Below are positions 1 to 11,862 of a stretch of DNA of 64,000 bases, one piece after another. Numbering within the stretch: the stretch's first letter is position 1; each line of letters starts with the position of its first letter. The position numbers and the translations under genes were made by a program. This DNA is from Gadus chalcogrammus. Taxonomy: Eukaryota; Chordata; Actinopteri; Gadiformes; Gadidae. The stretch lies in NCBI RefSeq assembly GCF_026213295.1, contig NC_079427.1, positions 27,917,746 through 27,981,745 on the forward strand, given 5' to 3'. The notes under the pieces are model-generated. The model did no database searches. It had not been told where the DNA came from and was given only the letters and a program-made list of their open reading frames with translations.

Positions 1-894
1 GTTGGAATTATGGCAGGAAACTGGCTCCATAGCGTTGCGCTCTCGAAATGCATTTTGGGTCCGTCCGTTCAGACCTGTCCATGGTTCAGTGTCGCACTCG
101 CGACGCTCATCTGTCGACGAACGCATGGTGTGTGGAACAAGCGTACATAGGCCTACCTGATCACGTTCATTTGTTCGCCTCCCTCCACCTCCCTCTCTCT
201 CCGGTGCATATTTAAGCCACTTCTTCAGTGTCCCTGAAAAAACAATATGGGTGGTCCCTGGCAGCTTTTTTTCGAGTGCAGCTGAAAGAAATAAAGAAAC
301 AAACCCGGTCAAGAATTACCAACATGGCGACGGTAAGCTGTAACATGGCAGCCATTTTTTGCATAGTGCACCAGGCAAAAAGTCAGCAATTTGTTTCCTA
401 ACCACAGACCCTTAACGCTGGTGCGCAGTGCAGTGGTTTCACTGTGCTCTCAGTCTCATTGTACTGCACTATGGGTTACCACATCGACTCCATCCCAGTT
501 ACTTCTTTGATTACAGAATGCATGCATGCAGGGTCAAATTGGTAGGCTACGGGCATGCATGCCCGTAGGCCGACATACCACGAGTAGCCAATGCTAGCGG
601 AGTAGCGCGTTTTTACATTCTTATGTGAATGTAGGCTTTCGGTGCAAGATAGCTAGATAGTAAAAGTAAAATAACGTCAAACTAAAGTGTTCTAGTACTG
701 ACGGATAGTCCAAGAGTGCAGTGCAGAATATTGTCAGTGTTAAAAGCATTGCTGCATCTGGACACAAAACTGAGATTGCATAGTAGCCTATAAATTGACT
801 TTTTCTGATTTTACATGAAATAAGCATAGCTCAGAAGACTACCCATAGTGCATATTAAAAAATCGACTTGCTGTTTTAAAAGCATTTATTTTAA
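1..894. other. No gene recognised
   Basis: I see no convincing reading frame, repeat end or RNA gene here. Short frames on both strands are what random sequence would give. The segment lies downstream of the last exon of the DUF4806-type gene. Confidence 0.5.
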
Positions 895-1093
895 TCAGTG
901 GTATCTGTGTCTGATGCTTGTGTGGTGTGACTGAGTTTTGGCAAACATACCGAACAGTACATCACTGAGGACATTGCTTTTAAAGGCTTCCTTGAAGCCT
1001 TTCCCTGCCCAGTTGAAGCGACACGCCAGGCTATTTGTTAGGCCACTCAACATCCTTCTTACGGCCTCTTCTGCAGTGTGCCCTCCAATTAGA
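895..1093 (-). pseudogene. DUF4806-type protein, last exon
   Basis: Seen: an open frame that begins just after a minus-strand AG acceptor (CATTCAG) and ends at a stop. Its translation contains GGHTAEEAVRRMLSGLTNSL and then FNWAGKGFKEAF. Known: the GG...RRML..LTN..A..FNW.GKG.K.AF pattern is the signature of the DUF4806 domain, found in many copies in fish and invertebrate genomes. Function is unknown; the compact helical domain with conserved Trp and Lys suggests nucleic-acid or protein binding, but that is a guess. Matching upstream exons on the same strand lie at 1746-2761, 3100-3141 and 11470-11862. This is therefore the 3' end of one gene of about 11 kb, stretched by insertions. I call it a pseudogene because of the inserted LTR elements. 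Confidence 0.72.
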
Positions 1094-1745
1094 CTGAATG
1101 TTAAGATCTGACAAGACATAATAAACCAACAAACAAACAAGTGAAACATTGATAATTATAACATGTATAATTACAATATCTCCCAAAAGTGAATAGGCCT
1201 ACACCCCTCCCATTTTTGCAAATATTTTATTGTATCTTTTCATAGGATAACCCTTGGAATGAAACTTTATTATAACTTAAACTAGTCATTATACGTATTG
1301 TAGAGAACTATAGATTTATTGTCCTCAGAATATGACTAAAAACACATCCATTAACAACTAAACAGCTGGCCACATAACTGAGTACACTTAATTATGAACA
1401 TGACCATTGCGCCCATAGTGACAATAAATCTATCGTAATCTACAAACTCTACACTGACTTCTTTAAGTTACATCAAAGTTTCATGTCTATGGAGTTGTCC
1501 CATGAGAAGATACAATAAAACATTTGAAAAAATGGCATAGGGTTTTGTGAGTTACTGTATGTACCAATTTAGGTTAGGTGAACTCCTCACTGTTTCACAT
1601 AATGAGTAATGTGTTAATTTTGTTTTGAAAGATGATTCCTACAAATAATGAGTGATGTAGTGGATGGCTGGAAAGAAGAGGTATGGTTTTATTAATTTAC
1701 ACATATACTTTGACTAGCTTTTGGGTAGTGCAGATTTGTACCTAC

Positions 1746-2761
1746 CATCTTTTGTTTTTCGCAGGGGGTTTCTCTCATAACAGCCTCTGCTAATTGAAAC
1801 TCCTCCATTGTCCTCAGAGGCAGCTTGATGGACGAAGTGGCAGCTTCTGGTGCCGCTTCTGGTGCCGGTGTTGGGAAAAACGGTCTGTCTAGTTACTGGA
1901 CCAGATGAAATGAGACGAGAGGTAATAAAGTCTGTCGGCACGAGGACCTTGGATTTATTAAGTAAAGTGGCAACGGTTATACAGAGTCATAAAGCGTGAG
2001 AAATCGAATATGTCTAAGTCCCTAATCAGCGCTGATGGTTCGTCCGGAGCTTCGCCTCCGTGGAAGGTCTGCTTCAGAAGAAGGGGTGAAGAGTCCCTGT
2101 GTGGTACAGTTTTTATGCTGTATCCTCCTCTCGATGAGGTGTGTGCGTTTGAGGTGTGTGTGGTTCTGTGTGTTTTGCTTGGTCTTGGCTCCCAGGCCCT
2201 GAGAGAGTTTCGTAACGGGGGAGAGTTCCTCGTGTCTCCGGTGTGATAAATTAAAACGGGGAGTGCCCCCCTGAAATGTCTCGTGTGTGATAATTTAATG
2301 TGGCTCTCAGGCCCCTGGTGTGGGCAGAGGTATCTCTTGGTTCCTCCTAACGGGGAAGAGCTCTCAAAATGTCTCCTGTGTGATAAATTAATGTGGCTCT
2401 CCCGTTCTTGAGGACTGGTGCATTGTCTGAGTGTCCACCATCTGCCTGCCTGGGAGATGGGGCCTTCAGCTCCGGCCTTGACCTGACTATATATTATCAT
2501 GTTTGTGTTGTTGGGTTAGAGCAAGAGTTGACTATATTATAATGTGTCCATGTGATGTGCTCATCAGGCTAGGGTAGGAGTTAGCTATATTTATAATGTA
2601 CATGTGATGTACTCAGCAGGTTATTTTTCCCAACACCGGCCTCACCATCTCTCTCATAAGCGCCCTCACTTCACTCCCCAGGTTGGTAATTTCCGCTTTC
2701 ATCAATTTATTTTCTTCCAGTACTTTGGAAAGCAGCTCCACGACTTTAGATATTCCCATAT
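1746..2761 (-). pseudogene. DUF4806-type gene, middle exon split by a solo LTR
   Basis: Seen: the right part (2636-2761) starts after an acceptor (GAACAG) and encodes a short coiled-coil-like helix (VVELLSKVLEENKLMKAEIT). The left part (1746-1868) encodes APEAAPEAATSSIKLPLRTM and ends at a GTAGGT donor. The two parts are separated exactly by a 767 bp LTR flanked by CCGG on both sides. Without the LTR and one CCGG the frame runs straight through (MVRP then APEA). Known: DUF4806 family proteins have a coiled-coil and an LPL-type linker before the C-terminal domain. Inference: one exon of the same gene, inactivated by the LTR. Confidence 0.68.
1869..2635 (-). mobile_element. Solo LTR of an endogenous retrovirus, with 4 bp target duplication
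   Basis: Seen: a 767 bp unit starting TGTTGGGAAAAA and ending TTTTTCCCAACA (12 bp perfect terminal inverted repeat), flanked by CCGG on both sides. The same LTR family recurs at 4337-4957, 10673-11373 and, reversed, at 47077-47845. The sense strand is minus, because the AATAAA signal lies near the end read on that strand and the related provirus has its primer site on the minus strand. No internal region adjoins it, so it is a solo LTR left by LTR-LTR recombination. It interrupts an exon of the DUF4806-type gene. Confidence 0.85.
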
Positions 2762-3368
<607 letters not shown>

Positions 3369-3518
3369 TGTATTCTTTACTGCACAAGAGGAATGGCTTT
3401 GTATGCAGTTGGGTAGTCCTTCAACCATTCAGACCAACAATGAAATGTGTCAAAAAACGTGTTGGTGAAGCAATGATCAACGGGGCAGATGGGGAAAACT
3501 ATGTATGAGGAACTATTA

Positions 3519-4336
3519 TTCCTCCTCCTCATCCTCATCGTCATCCGCTTATCCGGGGTCGGGTCGCGGGGGGAGCAGCTCAAGCAGGGGGCCCCAGACT
3601 TCCCTTTCCCGGGCCACATTGACCAGCTCTGACGGGGGGATCCCGAGGCGTTCCCAGGCCAGTGTTGAGATATAATCTCTCCACCTAGTCCTGGGTCTTC
3701 CCCGAGGTCTCCTCCCCACTGGACGTGCCTGAAACACCTCCCAAGGAAGGCGCCCAGTGGGCATCCTTACCAGATGCCCGAACCACCTCAGCTGACTCCT
3801 TTCTAAGTAAAGGAGCAGCGGCTCTAATCCGAGTTCCTCACGGATGGCTGAGCTTCTCACCCTATCCCTAAGGGAGACGCCAGCCACCCTTCTGAGAAAA
3901 CTCATCTCGGCCGCTTGTACCCGTGATCTCGTCCTTTCGGTCATCACCCAGCCCTCATGACCATAGGTGAGGATAGGAACGAAGATCGACCGGTAGATCG
4001 AGAGCTTTGCCTTGCGGCTCAGCTCTCTTTTCGTTACAACGGTGCGGTAAAGCGAACGCAATACCGCCCCCGCTGCTCCGATTCTCCGGCCAATCTCACG
4101 CTCCATAGTACCCTCACTCGCGAACAAGACCCCGAGGTACTTGAACTCCTTCACTTGGGCTAAGGACTCATTTCCTACCCGGAGTAAGCAATCCACCGGT
4201 TTCCTGCTAAGAGTCATGGCCTCAGATTTAGCGGTGCTGATCCTCATCCCAGCCACTTCACACTCGGCCGCCAGCCGATCCAGTGAGTGCTGAAGGTCAC
4301 AGGCGATGATCCAATGAGGACCACATCATCTGCAAA
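3519..4336 (-). mobile_element. 5'-truncated LINE: reverse transcriptase C-terminal part
   Basis: Seen: on the minus strand, the FADDVVLIGSS reverse transcriptase box lies at the very right end (about 4305-4336), then a frameshift. A 235-codon frame follows (3549-4256) with KSEAM, KYLGVLF, YRSIFVPILTYGHEGW, QLRWFGH and RPRGRPRTRW, ending PPRPDPG. The 3' end is a GATGAGGAT-rich tail typical of target-primed insertion. Known: this block is the thumb and C-terminal region of very abundant fish non-LTR retrotransposons. I cannot settle the clade by eye. The copy is truncated exactly at the catalytic box, where it abuts a truncated LTR, and is inactive. Confidence 0.85.
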
Positions 4337-4957
4337 ACTTGGATTTATTAAGTAAAGTGGCAACGGTTATACAGAGTCATAAAGCGTGAGAGATCGAATA
4401 TGTCTAAGTCCCTAATCAGCGCTGATGGTTCGTCCAGAGCTTCGCCTCTGTGGAAGGTCTGCTCCAGAAGAAGGTCCAGAGTCCCTGTGTGATAGTTTTA
4501 TGCTGTATCCTCCTCTCGATGAGGTGTGTGCGTTTGAGGTGTGTGTGGTTCTGTGTGTTTTTGCTTGGCCTTGGCTCCCAGGCCCCTGGATGCATGTGTA
4601 ACCCTTGTGTTCCTCCTAACGAGGGAGAGCTTCGAAATGTCTCCTGTGTGATAAATTAAAACGGGGGAGTGCCCCCCCCGAAGTGTCTCCTGTGTGATAA
4701 TTTAATGTGGCTCTCCCGTTCTTGAGGATGACTGGTGCATTGTCTGAGTGTCTACCATTTGCCTGCTTGGGAAATGGGGCCTTGGCTCTGGCCTTGACCT
4801 GACTATATTATCATGTTTGTGTTATGTGTTAAAAGTTTAGAGCAAGAGTTGACTATATTGTAATGTGACTGCCATGTGATGTGCTCATCAGGCTAGGGTA
4901 GGAGTTAGCTATATTTGTAATGTACATGTGCTACTCAGCAGGTTATTTTTCCCAACA
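4337..4957 (-). mobile_element. 3' LTR of provirus (truncated by the LINE)
   Basis: Seen: nearly identical to 10753-11373 (a handful of differences by eye over about 620 bp), including subfamily-specific changes absent from the two solo LTRs. It ends CCCAACA at 4957 but lacks the first 84 bp of the LTR on the left, where the LINE starts. With the copy at 10673-11373 it forms the LTR pair of one provirus. Confidence 0.82.
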
Positions 4958-4987
4958 TATCCCCCTCAAGTCGTCGCAAGACGACTT
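4958..4987 (-). promoter_or_regulatory. Polypurine tract and adjacent hairpin
   Basis: Read on the minus strand, GAGGGGGATA lies directly before the LTR start TGTTGGG. This is the expected place and composition for a retroviral polypurine tract. Immediately upstream, 4968-4987 is a perfect 8 bp stem with a GCAA loop (AAGTCGTC-GCAA-GACGACTT). Confidence 0.6.
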
Positions 4988-6630
4988 TTACTCATTAGGG
5001 GTACGAGGGATAGGACTCCAGCGCGGGACTACCATTATAACACCATCAGAAATAACAGAAAGAAGGCAAAATTATCATAAAAACAAACAACCATGAGCAT
5101 GGGACTAAAACATCTCGCTGGACCGGGTGTATGGGGAACCACGTGGGAGAAACGCTACCCATGCTTCAGACATGGGTATGCCATACACACCCCACCTAGG
5201 GGGTGGCATCCACCCCGGCCTTACATCGCGAGCAAACAATACCAACAATACTGGCAGCAGATGATACACAACAAAACCAACACCAAACCATAACAACAAC
5301 AAAATGCAACGATAAAACTAACAGTAGACAATAACAAAAATGCAACAATCACACAGACACTACACAATAACAATCACAGGAAAGAAATGCAACCATGAAA
5401 CGTGTCCCTAAATAATAATAATAATATCAGAAAGATATGAGGTACACAACGAATGGCAATCCCCCTCACCCTATCCCTAGATGACCACACACTAAGGATG
5501 TGAGGAGGAGTTAACCGGTCGTGTAACAATAAGCAATCACACGCATGGGGTATTCAGGGTAGGCCCGGGGCACGGGAACAACTAAGAAACCACGGAATAG
5601 TCCTGAGCGTCATCACGGGCAGGTGGACGCAAGGCGCCACCTGAGCATTAGACCCTTTTATTCAACTGCGCTCAGGACCTCATCTGATAAACGGGCAATC
5701 AAGGCCCCTGGAATCTCGCCCGTGTGTATCCCCGAGCTCCATCTAGTGGGACAGCGATATAAACAACAACATTTGCGTTCCCGGCGTCGGTTGCGTAGAC
5801 GCGGGCATAGATATGGGAGCGGCTAAAAACAGTGAAGCGTACAGAAGCAAATACAGCCAGGGGCGCCCTCAAGCCTTAAGGGAACGGGCCGCAGCCCCTG
5901 GTACCGGAACGCAGATCCCTGGTCCGGGCGACGTGGGTGCATCAGGTGGGAGGGGGGTGGTGCCGTTGGCGGGGACGGGAATGGGGCAGCCCACCTGGAG
6001 AGGTTACTAGCACGTCACAGGCGGGGGGGAGGGGGGTGTGGTGGTGGGGTTTCAGCATCCGGTGGTGGAAACAGGACGCCGGGGCCGGATGATCTTCATG
6101 TATTGGTGCGCTGCATTGCTTTGGGGCTCTTGGACAGTGGGGCAGGGGTCTGTTCCATGTTCTCCAGCCAGATCAGGTCGGGCCCCTCTGGTGGTCCCTC
6201 GTCCAAACTCCCCGGTGTATACTCGATCCCCAGGTAAGCCTGGACGGCACCCGCTGCACCTGTAGTGCCCATCGCTCACTGGGCTCTCCATCCATCCCTG
6301 CCGAAATCTGATTGCATCATCCTTGGGTAGTTGGTCGGCTCCGGGCGTGTCTGCATCTGGCTCCTCCTCTGGCCCTGGAACTTTGTGTTCCTCTTGCTGG
6401 AATTACAAACTTATGTACAACAGTTAGATGTTCAAACATATTTTCCTTAATTCTATTTCTAATTACTCTAATGGAAGTCCCTTTTGGGACCCTCGAATGT
6501 TAAGTGAAGGCATGGGTCGACCCTTTAGCATTTCATGCGGGGTTAGATGTGTCGTTCTGTTAGTTTTCATGCGATAACTTATTAGTGTCAGTGGTAGTGC
6601 ATCAATTCAATTTAGTGCTTGCACAAATGT
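4988..6630 (-). other. Provirus interior, 3' part, decayed
   Basis: This is the stretch between integrase and 3' LTR where a retrovirus would hold env. I see no long frame, signal peptide or transmembrane pattern on the minus strand. It contains GC-rich and purine-rich patches (about 5930-6060). Either env is lost or too decayed to recognise. Confidence 0.4.
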
Positions 6631-6632
6631 TG

Positions 6633-6980
6633 TTAATTTTTTGTCTTGAGCGTCCCATTCACTCTTTCCACCATACCTTGTGGTTGAGGATTGGGGCGTA
6701 ATCTAGTCTTTATTTGACATGCAAATGTTGAATCACATGTTTGAGTGTTCTCTGAATAAACGTTTTGTCTGAGCTTATTTCTGACGGAATTCCAAACCTT
6801 GTCTTGACTTCTCCAGTCAGAAACTTGATTACTGTAGTCACACTTTGGTCTTTTGATGGGACTGCTTCTACCCATCTGTTGAACACTGTTTTTTCAAATA
6901 TTTCACACTCATTTAGCTGGATGTCAATCATTGTTTGCAAGTATGGTGAAGAAAAACCTTGTTTTCCTAATTTTTCCTAA
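6633..6980 (-). pseudogene. Retroviral integrase core fragment
   Basis: Seen: two overlapping minus-strand frames give NRWVEAVPSKDQSV, TRFGIPSEISSDKTF and PQGMVERVNGTLKTKN, the order and spacing of the retroviral integrase core (second Asp in SDK, Glu in VERVNGT). The frame shifts between the second Asp and the Glu. It resembles the integrase at 51600-52244 in this window. It lies in sense orientation inside the provirus bounded by LTRs at 4337 and 11373 and is the only pol piece I can recognise there. Confidence 0.72.
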
Positions 6981-9759
6981 TTCTCCTCAATACCTCCCCC
7001 CTTGCGCAATGGTCAAAACCATGCGCATTAAATGATAAGCAAATCTAAGAACGCCGTTGGTGCAACCAACGTCGAAACGTCTAACCTTAACCATCAGCAA
7101 ACTAAAACCAATCTTTTGGGAAGGGAAATCGAAACCAGTATGTCCAAAACCAAAGCCCAATATGGGTGGGTTTACCATCAGCCGCCTGAAACCACGCTGT
7201 TCCAAAGTAATGCACTAAACCGAAAAACGTACATGCGTTAGTGGGCTTCTATACCACAAAGGTAAAATAAAACGCGACATGCCCCGTTCCAAGACCACGT
7301 CTGCTGCAAGAGCTGACTTATCTGACTCCTGTTCCTCCTCCACCCTACACCCCACCCGGCACTTCCTATGATTGTTGCAGCTTGTGACTTCATGATCAAG
7401 TAAGCCAGTGCCCACAGCGACTCTGCCAAGTAATCGTGACTGTGCCTGCCTTAGGTTGTCCCTGGTGTCAAGGTGGGATCTTACCCGTCGTTGGCTAACC
7501 AGCCTTCCATACTGGCTCGCTGCAGGATGCCATACCTGGAAGATACAATCAATCCCCACCTATATGGTGGTATAGATCGCAAAGTGGAGGGATGGAGACA
7601 GAGTCTTCAGCCCCAACTGCCCTATGCAGCCAAGTTTGTGCATAATGAATACACCTCAGGGAAACTATAAAACAAAAAGTCATTTATCAGAGTTAAAATT
7701 ATTAAAGTGTTGCAGCAGCAGTAGTGGCATTTGAAAGGTAAACCCACTACTTCCGAATCCAAATTGACAACATAGCATGTAGGATCCCTTCACAGCAGAT
7801 GTAGCGCTAATCCACCTGTCATCCTTGACCAAAGAGATATACCCCATATTTTAATAGGTGTTGTCCTACTTGTACAGTTTATCAATATTACGTTTTATTT
7901 TTTATTATTATTCTTATCTTTATCATATCCATATTTATTCAATTATTCTTTCCTGTGTGAAAATAATATTAATCACTTAGTTAATAGCAACACCTTCTTT
8001 AGTCCAATTGCATTAGATTAGCATCACTGTTGTCCCATTAAAGTATCAACGTTATTGTCCTTATAACCTCCTCATGAACTTCGATGTTCATCATCATGAA
8101 TGATAACTGTTGTCCTAGGAAGACAAAAAACAAAACTAAAACTAAAACAAATTAGCCATAATGTGAATATCCACTGTGTGTCTCCCTGTGACTCTCTCCC
8201 TCCTTCAGGAGAACACGCTCTCTCTCCCTCCTCAGTACGGGGTGCTGTTTGGTGCAAGACAACAGATAAGGGTGGAATGTGGCTTCTCTCTCTCTCTGCG
8301 TGTCTCCCTCCCACGTTGGGTGCGGCCATAACGCCTTGAGAGCGCGCGTGCTCCGGGGGCTGGGTGTGGGAGAAACCAGTGGTAGTTCCTTTTCTCGGCC
8401 AGCAGAGGTGAAACCTTTATAGGTGAAACCTATGGACAGAGACTACAGAGAACTTCAAACATGGCAGACGGGGAACTACAAATTTATCAAAGCCTGAAAA
8501 CTCAACAGAGCTCTACCTGCATTCCTTGGATATGTGGTATTTTATGGCGTATCTTGGCCACCACACGCTTTCAGTTGAACACACTCTCTATTACCTTTCT
8601 CTGTACTGTGTGTTAGTGTGTCTCTCTGTACTGCCTTAATGGTGTAGGTCGACAAATGGGGGTGAAATGTGTTCTCTCTCTCTCACCCTTCCTCACTCCC
8701 CTTGGGGTCAAGCAGCAGCTAGGACCGTTAACAGATAAGCCTGGAATGCAACATCCTCAACTCCCCATCATGGAACAAGGCCTAATAACTATCTCTCACA
8801 CACAAAAAGATCCTTCTGTCCCTTCATTCACAAATAACTTTTCACTTTATTATATATAACTTAATACTGCTCCACCTTTCCAAATTTCTATATACACAAA
8901 ACTACGAAGCTGACCACCGAAATTGGTACAGGCCTCGTCAGGCCGAACCAAAACACCCTCACAGGTTCTAACTTCCATACAATTCTAGGGAGGGGAACTA
9001 CAACATGAGGTGGAGTAGAGGACTTCAAATATGGTGGACGGGGACCTCAAATGGGAGGACTACACATATGGGAAAGGGGATTACACTCTGGGCCTGAAAA
9101 CCATACAGAGTCCCTTCTCGTGGTCCTGAAACAACAGTTCATTGTTAGAAAAACACACACTCTATCGCCACCTCCAACTGACTAGAGGGAAAATGGTCCC
9201 TCTCGATCGTCCTCCGACTTTAGCTCTCCTTGCTATCTCTCCTTGCTATCTCTCTCGCTCCCTCTCACACAAACGCACATTCACACTGACTTCACACACG
9301 GCTCCTCTCATTCTGTCTCCCTCTCACACGCGCATACACACACTGTCTCTCTGTCTCTCTCTCACGCGCATACACACACTGTCTCTCTGTCTCTCTCTCA
9401 CCCATGCTCACACTGTCTCTCTGTCTCTCTCTCACCCATGCTCTCCTATTCTTCCACCCACGCTGACTCTCGTTCTTGACTCCATACACACGCACTTGCT
9501 CTCTGGTCGTGAAGGTGGGGGTGAGAGGTCTCTGCTATCCCTAGTCTGCGTCAGTTCAGGTGTCTGTCCGTCAGTCCCCGCATATGCAATGAATATATGG
9601 CCAAGAAATCGTTGTGCTTCTTCGGGCACCTCAGATTCACTTATCAAGGGCGGCGAGCCTTAGGCCTCGAGGGTGTTCTTTCACCACGCAACGAGCCTAG
9701 TTTATCTTATTCTCTCTGTGTGTCACTCATGCCCCAGGCATACCGTTTCCTCTGCAAAG
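6981..9759 (-). other. Provirus interior, gag/pol region too decayed to read
   Basis: No frame on the minus strand could be assigned to gag, protease or reverse transcriptase. 9200-9490 is a CT-rich (plus strand) tract with repeated CTCTCTCTCACGC and CACACACTGTCT units, which creates low-complexity frames on both strands. I see nothing else reliable. Confidence 0.35.
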
Positions 9760-10250
9760 GGACTCTAACCCTGATAAAGGACTCTAACCTTCTTACCACA
9801 TAGAATTATTTAATACACAAACAAAGAAGGGGACTCTAACCCCCCCCGAGGGACTCTAACCCCCTTTAAGACATAGGTGGGGACTCTAACCCCACCCGAG
9901 GGACTCTAACCCCCTTTAAGACATAGGTGGGGACTCTAACCCCACCCGAGGGACTCTAACCCCCTTTAAGACATAGGTGGGGACTCTAACCCCACCCGAG
10001 GGACTCTAACCCCCTTAAGACATAGGTGGGGACTCTAACCCCACCCGAGGGACTCTAACCCCCTTAAGACATAGGTGGGGACTCTAACCCCACCCGAGGG
10101 ACTCTAACCCCCTTTAAGACATAGGTGGGGACTCTAACCCCACCCGAGGGACTCTAACCCCCTTGAGACATAGGTGGGGACTCTAACCCCCTTAAGACAT
10201 AGGTGGGGACTCTAACCCCACCCGAGGGACTCTAACCCCCTTTAAGACAT
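9760..10250. repeat. Minisatellite of about 50 bp units
   Basis: Seen: about nine tandem units, each with GGGGACTCTAACCCC, GAGGGACTCTAACCCC and TTAAGACATAGG, differing by 1-2 bases; one or two units are shortened. Each unit is itself a tandem pair of a GGGACTCTAACCCC core. It lies in the provirus leader, between the primer binding site (10651-10669) and where gag should start. It is too regular and without unique spacers to be CRISPR. Confidence 0.9.
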
Positions 10251-10650
10251 AAGTGTATTTATTACACATCCATTACTTGGCCATCGGTAGTCTTGTATCA
10301 CTATGCCCGATTCTTATAGGCCCTATGGTCTCGAGGGTATTCTTTCACCATGCAACGAGCCGATATTCGATGTGTCACGCGTTCAGGGTCAATCGGGTTT
10401 ATGGGGAAATGCTGGGATGCAGTCCTATTCGTCCCCACGAGATATCCCGTAGCGAAACGCTCTCACAGTCTCACCTCCTAATGTGGTTCCTATATAACTA
10501 TGCAGAGTTTGGATTTTATCAACAGGTTCTGCCTACCTTTTGTTGGGCAGCCGCGAGGTGAGACTGCAGGAATCGGTCCGGTGCTCCGGGGTCCCGAGGT
10601 CGTGCCGCTCTCCGTCTCTCGTTTCCCAGTTGCGGTTCAATTCAACGAAA

Positions 10651-10669
10651 GATCACGTCGGGTTCACCA
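10651..10669 (-). promoter_or_regulatory. Retroviral primer binding site, Trp-type
   Basis: On the minus strand TGGTGAACCCGACGTGATC follows the LTR end (CCCCTCA) after a 3-base gap. The complement ends in CCA and, as I recall it, closely matches the 3' end of animal tRNA-Trp, with about two differences. This fixes the provirus as minus-sense. Confidence 0.72.
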
Positions 10670-10672
10670 AAT

Positions 10673-11373
10673 TGAGGGGAAAAACGGTCTGTCTAGTTAC
10701 TGGACCAGATAAAATGAGACGGAGAGGTAATAAAGTCTGTCGGCACGAGGACCTTGGATTTATTAAGTAAAGTGGCAACGGTTATACAGAGTCATAAAGC
10801 GTGAGAGATCGAATATGTCTAAGTCCCTAATCAGCGCTGATGGTTCGTCCAGAGCTTCGTCTCTGTGGAAGGTCTGCTCCAGAAGAAGGTCCAGAGTCCC
10901 TGTGTGATACAGTTTTATGCTGTATCCTCCTCTCGATGAGGTGTGTGCGTTTGAGGTGTGTGTGGTTCTGTGTGTTTTTGCTTGGCCTTGGCTCCCAGGC
11001 CCTGGGATGCATGTGTAACCCTTGTGTTCCTCCTAACGAGGGAGAGCTTCGAAATGTCTCCTGTGTGATAAATTAAAACGGGGGAGTGCCCCCCCGAAGT
11101 GTCTCCTGTGTGATAATTTAATGTGGCTCTCCCGTTCTTGAGGATGACTGGTGCATTGTCTGAGTGTCTACCATTTGCCTGCTTGGGAAATGGGGCCTTG
11201 GCTCTGGCCTTGACCTGACTATATTATCATGTTTGTGTTATGTGTTAAAAGTTTAGAGCAAGAGTTGACTATATTGTAATGTGACTGCCATGTGATGTGC
11301 TCATCAGGCTAGGGTAGGAGTTAGCTATATTTGTAATGTACATGTGCTACTCAGCAGGTTATTTTTCCCAACA
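10673..11373 (-). mobile_element. 5' LTR of provirus
   Basis: 701 bp, starting TGAGGGGAAAAACGG and ending TTTTTCCCAACA on the plus strand. Its left edge is changed from the family consensus TGTTGGG. On the minus (sense) strand an AATAAA lies about 90 bp before the LTR end. It pairs with 4337-4957. The provirus therefore spans about 4337-11373 and lies in an intron of the DUF4806-type gene. Confidence 0.82.
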
Positions 11374-11469
11374 CAAGGAAGGGGCTTAGAGGGTTGGGAG
11401 GGTCTGATGGATAGCGGGAATGTGTGGCCCCATTCACCTCTGGAGAGGAGAACATTTTTTGTTTTTTAC

Positions 11470-11862
11470 CTTCTTTTCCTTCTGATAGAGTCTTCAGCCT
11501 CTGACTGTATGGCTGATGTTAAGCACTGTAAGGACTTTTTCAGGTAGTCCTTTGCCTTAACATATGTTGCTGAAAGTGAATGGCATGCATTAGTGACATT
11601 TAGCAAGTTGAATCTTATGGAAACATTTTCATATGCAGCATTTTTCCTTACCACAGCTATCCAAGACCCTCACGTCACCGGGCACGTCCCACGCTGCACC
11701 TGGAGGAAGGTGGTGCGCGACTGCCTTCTGGAGGCGGATATGATCATAAGAACTATGAGGCCAGAAACAATTCCATGACTCCCCTGCCACCTCCAACCAG
11801 CTGCTTGGCACTATGGTAGTGCTCCTATCTTTGAGTTCGACGACCTTCCACACTTGTGCCAT
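11470..11862 (-). pseudogene. DUF4806-type protein, first two coding exons
   Basis: Seen: an ATG at 11862 opens MAQVWKVVELKDRSTTIVPS and then WLEVAGESWNCFWPH. Exon 1 ends at 11652 with a GTAAGG donor. Exon 2 (11470-11569) has a CTTTCAG acceptor, encodes KAKDYLKKSLQCLTSAIQSE, and ends at a GTAAAA donor. Known: the W.VV.F....VPS.W......C.WP start followed by a Lys/Glu-rich linker is typical of the N-terminus of DUF4806 proteins in fish and invertebrates. Downstream exons lie beyond the provirus at 3141-895. The start lies only about 580 bp after the stop of the tnp2-like transposase gene on the same strand, so the two look like a linked pair. Confidence 0.7.

Noticed and set aside
1958..2500. 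180-codon minus-strand frame in an LTR
   Set aside because: Lies wholly within the LTR; not kept open in the other LTR copies.
4968..4987. Intrinsic terminator hairpin
   Set aside because: Perfect stem-loop with a following T-run, but the context is a eukaryotic retrovirus next to its polypurine tract.
5813..6010. Frame starting MGAAKNS, like a Gag N-terminus
   Set aside because: It is on the plus strand, whereas LTR signals, primer site and integrase show the provirus to be minus-sense; it is also far from the primer site.
9142..9663. Ser/His/Leu-rich frame of 173 codons
   Set aside because: Low-complexity CT-rich DNA; all frames are open by composition.
9760..10250. CRISPR-like or telomere-like array (CTAACCCC)
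   Set aside because: Units are direct tandem repeats without unique spacers, and the telomere motif is only part of a longer non-telomeric unit.
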